A stretch of 40,685 nucleotides of DNA, taken from positions 1 to 40,685 of the forward strand of contig JAVJSD010000041.1 of the NCBI GenBank assembly GCA_040219575.1. Reading direction: 5' to 3'. The notes under the pieces were generated by a model. It was given only the letters and a program-made list of their open reading frames with translations. It did no database searches and was not told the origin of the DNA. The stretch is from JAVJSD01 sp040219575. Its GTDB lineage: Bacteria; Planctomycetota; Planctomycetia; Pirellulales; Pirellulaceae. This document shows, piece by piece, positions 26,692 to 35,300 of this stretch. Every line of letters begins with the position of its first letter. The first letter of the stretch is position 1. A program made the position numbers and the translations under genes.

Positions 26692-29600
26692 ATGAGCGAG
26701 CGACATCGCGCCATGGCGCCCGGACCGAGGTGGCTGCCCCTTCCCATCGCCTTGCTGGTGATGGCCGTTTCCGTCCTCATCTGGCGTGAGTTGTCTCAGC
26801 AGCAACAAGCCCACCTGCGGCGCATCATCACCTCCGAGGCGGCCGTGGTCGAAAGCCGCATCGCGTCGCATTTTGATTCCGAGGTCTTCTCGCTCGTGCG
26901 AATGGCCAAGCAGTGGGAGTATTGGGGCAAGGACTACAAGGAAGTCTGGATGGAGGACGTCGGCGACTATGTCGATCGACACGCCGGATACAAGGCGATT
27001 CTGTGGGTCGATCCAGGGCTGCAAGCCCGCTGGGTGGCGCCCTCGGAGGGAAATGCCTGGCTGCTGCAGCGCGATCTGTCGCAGGATCAACAGCAGCAGT
27101 CCGCCATGCGGCGGGCCCGAGACAAGCTCGAGGTCGCCGTCACCCGTTCCTTCGATCTTCCCGAGAACAGCAAGGGGTTGATGGTCTATGTCCCCATCTT
27201 TCGGGACGATACGTTCGGCGGCTACATCGTGGGCGTGTTCGACGCGGGGCGATTGCTCGATACGGTGCTCGCCTCGCAACGGGCGAGAGGCCTGCACGTG
27301 GCCGTGTTTGACGACGAAACTCCGATCTATCGGTCTCGGCGGCGGGAACCGGCCGCGCCCTCGATCGGCGGCGATGCGGTGGACCGAACCGTCGAAGTGC
27401 GTGGGCAGTTGTGGCGGCTCGTCGTGTCGCCCAGTGAACAGTTGCTCGCCGAAGAGCAGACCATGCTGCCCGAGGTGACGCTCGTGCTGGGGATGGCGAT
27501 GGGCTTGTTGTTGGCGCTGGCGGCGTTCTTCGCCCAAACTGCGATTCAGCGCACCCGCGCTCTGGAGGTAGAAATTGCGGAACGCCGCCGCTTCGAGGCG
27601 GAGCTGCAAGCCTTGAACGAGACGCTCGAGCAACGCGTGCTGCATCGCACGGCCGAAGCGGAGCAGCGAGCGCGGCAGCTCACGCGGTCGAACGCCGACT
27701 TGGCTCAGGCCAAGGAGATCGCCGAGGCGGCCAACCGCGCCAAGGGCACGTTCCTGGCCAATATGAGCCACGAAATCCGTACACCGCTCAACGCCGTCAT
27801 CGGCATGACCGCGCTGGTGCTCGACACGAAACTGACGGACGAACAACGCGACTACCTCGGCATGGTTCGCGAGGCGGGAGAGCAACTGCTGGTGGTGATC
27901 AACGACATTCTCGACTTCTCCAAGATCGAAGCCGGTCGACTCGACCTGGAGCGAATTGCGTTCGATCACACCGAAATGCTGGGCGATTCCATGAAGTCGC
28001 TCGCGATGCGCGCTCACAACAAAAGCGTCGAGCTGATCTATCATATTGCGCCGGAGGTGCCCGACCGCTTGATCGGCGATCCGGCGCGATTGCGGCAGGT
28101 GGTTTTCAATCTCGTCGGCAACGCCATCAAGTTCACCGAACAAGGTGAAGTGGTGCTGGACGTCGAGCTCGCCGAATCGACCGACGATCAGGTCGAGCCG
28201 CCGAGCCGCCGATCACCGCGTTCACACGCCGACCGATCGCCGCGACAAGGCGACGTCGTGCTGCACTACTCCATTCGCGACACCGGGGTGGGCATCGAGC
28301 AGGAGCAACTCGGCAGAATCTTCGAGGCCTTTGAGCAAGCCGACAACACCACCACGCGGCGATTCGGAGGAACCGGCCTGGGATTGTCCATCTCGTCGCG
28401 GTTGGTCGAGTTGATGGGAGGGCGAATCTCCGTCGAGAGCCGCCAGGGGGAAGGAACGACGTTCCACTTCAACGTCAGGCTTGAAGCCGCGGGCCTGGAG
28501 CAACCACACGAAGCGTCGCGTCAGGCTGCGCCGCTGGCGAACGCCCGCGTATTGATCGTCGACGACAACGCGACAAACCTGGCGATTCTCGACGAACTGC
28601 TGCGCGCGTGGCGGATGACGCCGACGACCGCCAGCTCGGCGCGCGCGGCGCTGCAGGTGCTGCAAGCGGAAAAGCCGAACGCCGCACCGTTTGATCTCAT
28701 CGTCTCCGACGTCCAGATGCCCGAAATGGACGGATTCCAACTGGTCGAGGCCCTCCGCCGAGGGGCGACGCCGATGCGGACGCCGGTCATCCTGCTCACC
28801 TCGGGAGAACGCCCTGGCGACCAGACGCGATCGCGTGAGTTGGGCGTCGCGGCCTGCCTCATGAAGCCGGTCAAACGGCGCGAGCTGCGAACGGCCCTCG
28901 AGCGGGCGCTGGGCGTCGCGTCCGAGCCGATGAACACGGACGATTCCCAGCTCGAGGCGGCGACGACGCCTTCGCTCGACCTGTTGCTGGCTGAAGACAG
29001 TGTGGTGAATCAAAGACTGGTTGTGGGGCTGCTGGAGCGGCAAGGCCACCGGGTGACCGTTTGCGACAACGGCCGGGAAGCCGTCGCGGCCCTCCGATCG
29101 AATCGCTTCGATGCGGTCCTGATGGACGTGCAAATGCCGCGAATGGACGGCTTGACCGCCACCAAGTGCATCCGCCGCGGCGAACGGCTTACCGGAGAGC
29201 ACATCCCGATCATCGCCATGACGGCGCATGCGATGAAGGGAGATCGAGAACGCTGTCTCGCGGCGGGAATGGACGACTACCTTTCCAAACCGATTCATCC
29301 CCCTGAACTGCTGCGAATCCTGAAACACGCGACGCAACACAAGCAAACACAGCAGAACGGGAGGAAAGTAGAGAGCGACGCTCCTCCCGACGCTCGCCGC
29401 GTCGAGGAGGACGAGTCCAAAGCCGCGTCGGCCGGAGACGGCATCGACTGGCCCGCCGCCCTCGCCGGCGTCGGCGGCGACGAGGAGTTGCTGCGGGTCG
29501 TCGTCGAGGCGTTCCTGAACGAATGCCCGCTGCTCATCACACGCATGCACGACGCCCTCGACAAGCAAGACGCCGCAGAACTGCATCGCGCGGCGCACAC

Positions 29601-29790
29601 GCTCAAAAGCGGGCTTCGAAGCGTCGGCGCGGCGGCGCTCGTCGAACCTGCCAAACAGTTGGAACGAGCCGCGTCGACGGACGCCTCGAAACTCCTCCGC
29701 CCCTTGTCGGACTTGGAAGCGCGGATCGCCGAGATTAAACCAGCACTCGAAGAGTTTCTGGCGGCGCAGACATTCAATTCGCAATCCTGA
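26692..29790 (+). CDS. Hybrid sensor histidine kinase with CHASE-like sensor, two receivers and HPt
   Basis: 1032 residues. Two membrane helices (about 14-32 and 262-285) flank a roughly 230-residue periplasmic sensor resembling the CHASE fold (EYWGKDYKEVW, YKAILWVDPGLQARWV). A coiled coil leads to HisKA with H360 (MSHEIRTPLNAVIGM), then HATPase with the G1 box D530TGVGIE and G2 GTGLGLSI. REC1 has D673 (VSDVQMPEMDG), REC2 has D812 (LMDVQMPRMDG), and an HPt domain ends the protein with H969 (RAAHTLKSGLRS). A complete phosphorelay is thus on one chain, and it can pass phosphate through the HPt to the neighbouring response regulator. The start has GAGGGAGC just upstream. The gene converges with the methyltransferase, six bases apart. 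Confidence 0.95.
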   Translation: MSERHRAMAPGPRWLPLPIALLVMAVSVLIWRELSQQQQAHLRRIITSEAAVVESRIASHFDSEVFSLVRMAKQWEYWGKDYKEVWMEDVGDYVDRHAGYKAILWVDPGLQARWVAPSEGNAWLLQRDLSQDQQQQSAMRRARDKLEVAVTRSFDLPENSKGLMVYVPIFRDDTFGGYIVGVFDAGRLLDTVLASQRARGLHVAVFDDETPIYRSRRREPAAPSIGGDAVDRTVEVRGQLWRLVVSPSEQLLAEEQTMLPEVTLVLGMAMGLLLALAAFFAQTAIQRTRALEVEIAERRRFEAELQALNETLEQRVLHRTAEAEQRARQLTRSNADLAQAKEIAEAANRAKGTFLANMSHEIRTPLNAVIGMTALVLDTKLTDEQRDYLGMVREAGEQLLVVINDILDFSKIEAGRLDLERIAFDHTEMLGDSMKSLAMRAHNKSVELIYHIAPEVPDRLIGDPARLRQVVFNLVGNAIKFTEQGEVVLDVELAESTDDQVEPPSRRSPRSHADRSPRQGDVVLHYSIRDTGVGIEQEQLGRIFEAFEQADNTTTRRFGGTGLGLSISSRLVELMGGRISVESRQGEGTTFHFNVRLEAAGLEQPHEASRQAAPLANARVLIVDDNATNLAILDELLRAWRMTPTTASSARAALQVLQAEKPNAAPFDLIVSDVQMPEMDGFQLVEALRRGATPMRTPVILLTSGERPGDQTRSRELGVAACLMKPVKRRELRTALERALGVASEPMNTDDSQLEAATTPSLDLLLAEDSVVNQRLVVGLLERQGHRVTVCDNGREAVAALRSNRFDAVLMDVQMPRMDGLTATKCIRRGERLTGEHIPIIAMTAHAMKGDRERCLAAGMDDYLSKPIHPPELLRILKHATQHKQTQQNGRKVESDAPPDARRVEEDESKAASAGDGIDWPAALAGVGGDEELLRVVVEAFLNECPLLITRMHDALDKQDAAELHRAAHTLKSGLRSVGAAALVEPAKQLERAASTDASKLLRPLSDLEARIAEIKPALEEFLAAQTFNSQS

Positions 29791-29796
29791 CCTCCT

Positions 29797-30576
29797 TCAC
29801 CGCACGGCCCCACGAAGGATGTAGTGATCGTGCGTGATCCGCATCACGATCCGGCCGTCCTCGGCATGCGGATCGAACAGCTCCAGCATCGGCGGTCGCG
29901 GCACGTCGGCGAAGTGGCTGCCCAGCAGAAAACGCAGGATGCGCAGACGATTCTCCTCCGCGTCGGGAAACTCCAACGTGTACGAGACCTCCTTCCTCAA
30001 GTAGCCGATCCCGCATCGGCTGAGTGCGGCCGCGAAGTCCTCCCCCGTGTGGAACGGAACCGGCTTGCCGAGCAACCCGAAGCAATGGTTCCAGAACTGA
30101 ATCAGCAGGTTGTTCTGTCCCGCCATCGCCGCCAGAAACAAACCGGCCGGCGCCAGCAAACGCCTGATCGCGCCCACGACCTCGTCCAGATTCGTGACGT
30201 AGTAGAACACGTGGTTCGCCAGCACCAGATCGAAACGGCCGTCGAGTTCGGCGGGCATCGCCGGCCACGCGCTGACGGGATGGGCGGTCAGCCGCTCCAA
30301 CCGCTCCACCGCCCGCCGGCGATACACCTCGTCGGGCTCCACCAGCGTCAGCCGCAGCCGATCCGCCGGCAGGCCGCACGCCTCCAGAAAACGGGAGGAG
30401 AATCGCCCCTCGCCGCAACCGATGTCAAGCATCGGAATCGGTCTGGAATGCTTCGGGAGGGCCCGGACATGAACGGCGTAGGCTCGCGCGTCCTGGGCCG
30501 CCTCCGTGGCGTGATCCTCGAAGAAGGCGTAGTCCTCGCGAATCGGACCAAAGTCTTTGGAAGAACCCGACGTCAT
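29797..30576 (-). CDS. Class I SAM-dependent methyltransferase
   Basis: 259 residues. The SAM-binding motif I is MLDIGCGEGRFS (about residues 49-60). The acidic motif II follows at LTLVEPDE, and DLVLANHVFYYVTNLDEV matches the motif IV / post-IV region of Methyltransf_11/25-type enzymes. C-terminal residues (HCFGLLGKPVPFHTGEDF and the HYILRG tail) give no substrate clue; small molecules or lipids are typical for this group. I chose the ATG at 30576 because GGAGGG lies eight bases upstream; an in-frame start sixteen codons earlier has no such site. It is divergent from the cytochrome gene. Confidence 0.87.
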   Translation of the reverse strand: MTSGSSKDFGPIREDYAFFEDHATEAAQDARAYAVHVRALPKHSRPIPMLDIGCGEGRFSSRFLEACGLPADRLRLTLVEPDEVYRRRAVERLERLTAHPVSAWPAMPAELDGRFDLVLANHVFYYVTNLDEVVGAIRRLLAPAGLFLAAMAGQNNLLIQFWNHCFGLLGKPVPFHTGEDFAAALSRCGIGYLRKEVSYTLEFPDAEENRLRILRFLLGSHFADVPRPPMLELFDPHAEDGRIVMRITHDHYILRGAVR

Positions 30577-30715
30577 GCAGTCCCTCCTCGGGGGAGTTGT
30601 CTTCTGCGGCGATGCGCCATGCAACGCGTGCTCATTCTACCCGGGCCCCCCTGGGCCGTTGGAAGCGGCAATCGCGAAATCCCGCCGAGTTGCATGCAAG
30701 CGGCGCGGATTCACA

Positions 30716-30721
30716 TAGAAT
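30716..30721 (+). promoter_or_regulatory. Possible -10 element of the cytochrome gene
   Basis: TAGAAT, 62 bases before the GTG start. The -35 sequence is not convincing (TTGCAT with a 20-base spacer), so this is only a weak prediction. Confidence 0.2.
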
Positions 30722-30783
30722 TGATTCCCATCAAGACCGCCTCGTGAAGAACCCGCTTCATCCCTCTGTTCAGGAGATCGGCC

Positions 30784-32031
30784 GTGTCTCGTACTTTCCC
30801 TTGGGCGGTGCTTTTGTTGAGTGTAACGATGCTGGGCGCGTCGATCGTCGCCGCCGATGAGGAGACGGCGCTCGAACTCTTCAAGAAACGCATCACCCCG
30901 ATTCTCCGCTCTCCCAACGCATCCAGCTGCTCCGAGTGCCACCTCAGCGGCGTCGATCTGAAGGACTACATCGGCCCGTCGCAGCAAGCGACCTTCGCCT
31001 CACTCCGCGCCGCCGGTCTGATTAACGTCGAGCGGCCCGACGACTCCAAGCTCCTCACGTTCATTCAGCGAACTCCCCAGAAGCCGACGCCGGTCAATGA
31101 GGCGGCCCGCCGGCAAGAGTACCTGGCGTTCAGGGCCTGGATTCGGGCGGCGGTGAAAGACCCCGAACTGGCGGCGGCGAAAACGGACAGCGATCAACTG
31201 GGGCCGGCGGCGCCCCTGGAAGTCATCCGCCACGGTCGCAAGGACCGCGTGCTGCGTTCGTTCGTCGAAAACATCTGGTCCGAAGCGGGCCGCTGCGTCA
31301 GTTGCCACTCGCCGGAATTGAATCGCAACAAGATCGGCCGCAACGGCTACACCAAGGACGACGTGGACGCGATCTCGTGGGTCGTCCCCCGCGATCCGGC
31401 CGCCACGCTGCAAAAACTGGTCGACTCCGGCCATATCGACCTCGACGATCCCGACTCCAGCCCGGTGCTCACCAAGCCGCTGGGACTGGAGGATCACGGC
31501 GGCGGCCCGAAGTTCGCCGTCGGCAGCCGCACGGACAAGAACTTCCGCCGCTTCTTGAACGACTACGCGGCGGTCGTCAAGGGAGCCTACCAGCAGGCCG
31601 CGCAGCTTCCCCAGCAGCCGGGCGAAGTCTCGGCGCCCACTAATCAACACCTTCGGATTGTAGACCTGCCGGAGCGCTTCCACCAGAAACTGCTGCGGGC
31701 CGACATCTATCGCCGCGTGGGAGACGGCTGGTCGCCGACGCCCTGGGCGACGGCGGAGAATCCGATCGCGGGCAAGCGGCGAATCTGGCAAAGCCTCGTC
31801 TTCGCCGTCGCCCCGCGCGATTCCGCGCGAGCCGGGCAGCTCGAGCCCGATCAGCCGCTTCCGGCGGGCCGGTACCTCGTCAAGATCTACATCGACCGCG
31901 ACGACAAGACGAAACAGGACCGCGACTATCAACTCGGCGAGGACGAGCTCTACGCCCAGGTCGAGTTCGACGGAGAGTGGAAGCCCGGCTACCAGCCGCC
32001 GAAGATCATTCACGCCCCGGCGAACGACTGA
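30784..32031 (+). CDS. Exported protein with two c-type haem-binding sites
   Basis: 415 residues, GTG start with AGGAG ten bases upstream. Signal peptide SRTFPWAVLLLSVTMLGASIVAA. Two CxxCH haem motifs: C49SEC52H53 and C171VSC174H175, each in a small domain; the first is followed by LSGVDLKDYIGPS, the second by SPELNRNKIG. This is the pattern of planctomycete-type cytochrome c proteins (PSCyt-like), which are periplasmic electron carriers, often paired with DUF1501 proteins; no such partner is present. The C-terminal 130 residues (LRADIYRRVGDGWSPTPWA, PAGRYLVKIYIDRDD) look like a beta-sandwich of unknown function. It is flanked upstream by a divergent methyltransferase and downstream by the large surface protein. 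Confidence 0.87.
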   Translation: MSRTFPWAVLLLSVTMLGASIVAADEETALELFKKRITPILRSPNASSCSECHLSGVDLKDYIGPSQQATFASLRAAGLINVERPDDSKLLTFIQRTPQKPTPVNEAARRQEYLAFRAWIRAAVKDPELAAAKTDSDQLGPAAPLEVIRHGRKDRVLRSFVENIWSEAGRCVSCHSPELNRNKIGRNGYTKDDVDAISWVVPRDPAATLQKLVDSGHIDLDDPDSSPVLTKPLGLEDHGGGPKFAVGSRTDKNFRRFLNDYAAVVKGAYQQAAQLPQQPGEVSAPTNQHLRIVDLPERFHQKLLRADIYRRVGDGWSPTPWATAENPIAGKRRIWQSLVFAVAPRDSARAGQLEPDQPLPAGRYLVKIYIDRDDKTKQDRDYQLGEDELYAQVEFDGEWKPGYQPPKIIHAPAND

Positions 32032-32330
32032 CCACCCTTCGCCGCCGCGTGGTTTTCGCACGGCGAGTCGCCTGGTCCACAAATTAACAGCTCAGTTCTT
32101 TCGATGATTCCAAGTCGTCAGGCTTCTGCCCTTCTCTGGCGGCTTGTGCTCGCGCAGGTTTCTTGCCCGCCCCCTCGAAACAACTTGTGCCTAGTTTCCC
32201 GGCCAAGGATACTGATAGCGACAATCTCCCAGCGGGTGTAGACGTCACAGGTCGATCCAGTTGGGAGATCAAGGCCGCCGCGGACGCTCGACTACGGCGA
32301 TGTACACTCGTTGCATACGGGAACGCGACC

Positions 32331-35300
32331 ATGGCCAGATTGCGCAGGAGCGACCCGCTTCGTCGCCTACAGTCGAATCTCTCCTGCTGGTGGCGACGGT
32401 TTTCATCAACCACTTTGACGCAGAGGAGTGGGCGTTTTCGGCCTCGGCTGGAAGTGCTGGAGGAGCGGGCGACCCCGGCGATTTTCGCGCCGCTGTCGTT
32501 CGCCGCAGACGGCGCAAGCGACAGTCTGCGCGCGGCGGTCGTCGCCGCCAACGCCAACGCCGACGAAGTCAACACCTTCAACTTGGGAGTGGGCATCTAT
32601 CGACTTTCCGTCGCCAACTCGGCGGGACAAGAGAACCTTGCGGCCGAAGGGGATCTCGACCTGACCGGAATGGGCCGGACCTACGTTTTCCAGGGAAGCG
32701 GCATCGGCGTTTCGATCATCGACGCCGCCGCGCTCGACCGTGTGTTCCACGTCTTCTCCGGAGTGAACCTGGTGCTCCGCGACCTGAGCGTCACCGGCGG
32801 CCTGGCAGTCGACGACGGCGCCGCGGGCCGCCTGCCGGGCGAGTCGGATGCGCGGGGCGGCGGCCTGCTCAACGACGGGGGAACAGTGACGCTGGAAGAC
32901 GTGGTCCTGATCGGAAACTTCGCGCAAGGCGCCGACGGCCCACCAGACAGCGGGCAAGCGGGCGGACGCGCCCAGGGCGGCGGCCTGTTCAGCGCCGGCG
33001 GGCAGATGACTTTGCAAAGCTCGTTCGTAATCTCCAATGCGGCCCTCGGCGGCGCCGGGTCCCTGGCAGCCGCTCCCGGTGTTGGTGGAGACGGCGAGGG
33101 AGGCGGCGTTTACGTTGCAGGCGGTTCGGTCTCGATCGTGCAGACGACGTTCAACACCAACGTGGCCCAGGGAGGAACGGGGGGCGCAGGTGCCATTGTC
33201 GGGACGCCCGCCGCGCCGGGTCACGCAGGCGGCGGCGGCGGCAGCGGGCGCGGCGGCGGCTTGTTGATTGTCGATGCGATGGCCTCGATCACACAATCGT
33301 TGTGGGAGTTCAACACCGCGCACGGAGGCGAAGGGGGCGCCGGGAGCAGCGCGGGTGATCCGCTGAATCTTAGTTCCGCTGGCAACGGAAGCGTGGGCGG
33401 CGCCGGTGGTCAGGGCGGCGTGGGCGGCGATGGCTGGGGCGGGGCGCTGTTGCTGGACGGCGGCCAGGCGAACATCCAGCAGACGGACTTTCGCCAAAAT
33501 TCGGCGGGCGGCGGCCGCGGCGGGGCCGGCGGCGGCGGAGGAGGAGGTCAAGGCGTCTTTGGCATCGCGGTTGTCGGGGGAACGGCCGGTATTGGCGGTG
33601 AAGGCGGCAGCGGCGGCGTGGGGGGCGCAAGTGGCGGCGCGGCAGTTTTCGCGCAAGGCGACACTCTGATGGTAACGTTGGGCAATACGATGGTCTTGGG
33701 CAACGAGTCGCTCGGCGGTGGCGGCGGCCGCGGCGGCGATGGCGGCCCAGGTGGAGGCGTTGGAGGCATCGATATCGTGGCGCAATTCGCCGGCAATGGC
33801 GGAATTGGTGGAGTCGGCGGCGTGGGGGGCGCAAGCGGCGCTGCGGCGATCCTCGTTCAAGGCGCTGGCCCCACGCTAACGTTGAGCGACACCCCAGTCT
33901 CGGGCAACGCTTCGCAAGGCGGTGGAGGCGGTATTGGGGGCGACGGAGGAGCTGGCGGCGGGGTGGGCGGCATCAATTCAATGGCAGCGGGCGGCGACGG
34001 CGGAAATGGCGGAAACGGCGGCGATGGCGGCGCTGCGCAATCCGGAGCCTTGCAAGGCGCTCCTCCGGGCGCCCCATTGACCAATTCACCCTTCGTGCAG
34101 AATCGCGCATTCGGCAGCCTGGGCGGCGCGGCTGGACTTCGTGGTGCGGGTTCAACTTCCGGCTCGCCTCCTGGAACTGCCGGAATGGACGGCAGCCCCG
34201 GCGCCGACTTCGTCCTCTACGACTTCGGCGACGCGCCGGCGCCCTATCCCACCACGCTGGCCGAGAACGGACCGCGGCACCTGCCGGTCGGCCCGCTGCT
34301 GGGTGCAGCTCGCGACGAAGAAGCCGACGCCGTGCATTCCGCCTTGGCCGATGGTGACGATGCCGCCAGCGCCCCGCCCGACGACGAAGACGCGGTATCC
34401 GCCTTTCCCTCCCTCTTCACGGCGCAAACAACGTACACCGTAACTGTGGCCGTGGCGAATGAAACCGGGGGCGATGCGAACCTCGTCGGCTGGATCGACT
34501 TCGACCGCAACGGGGTGTTCGACACTGATGAAGCAGCCGTCCAGACCGTCCCCCACGGTGCGACGATGGCCATGCTCACGTGGAACGACATCGGCGGCGC
34601 CGGCCCGGACATCGCCGCCGGCGACACCTTCGCCCGATTCCGGATCAGCACCGACGCGCTCGCGCTGGGTGATGTGGGAGGCGCGGCCAGTGACGGCGAA
34701 GTCGAGGACTATCCGCTGACGATTTCCGTGAACCAGCCTCCGACCGCCAATCCCGGCGGATCCTACGAGGTGGTATTCGGCGACGACATCACGCTCGACG
34801 GCGGCGGCTCTTTCGATCCCGACGCAGCGCTGGGCGACGCGATCGCCTTTCACTGGCAGATCGGCGCGTTCACGTTCGACACCGCCGCACCGGTGATGTC
34901 GGGTGTGCAAGTCAGCACGCTGGGGCTGGGGCAGCACGCCGTAGACCTGACCGTCACCGATCAATTTGGCCTGATGCACAGCGCGCAAACGACGCTGACT
35001 GTAAACAACCTCCGACCGATCGCGATGCTCTCGGCAGGTCCCAACCCGGCGGCGCTCGCGCAATCGATTCTCCTGGACGGCAGCGGTTCGTTTCACGGAA
35101 ACGCGGCCCGCAGCATTGTGCAGTACACGTTCGACTTCGGCGACGGATCGACGTATACCGAAACCGCCGCCAGCGCCCCCGACGGCGCGTTCGACGGGCG
35201 CACGACGCACAGCTACTCCCGCTTGGGCGACTTCTCCCCAACGCTGACCATTACCGACGACGACGCGCCGCCCAGGACCGGCTCGGCGACGACGGCGATG

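Noticed and set aside
26599..28143. 514-codon antisense frame under the hybrid kinase
   Set aside because: Shadow of the kinase gene; composition typical of antisense GC-rich frames.
33000..34100. CRISPR-like or tandem-spacer repeat
   Set aside because: The repeats are in-frame Gly codons of one protein, not equal-length repeats with unique spacers.
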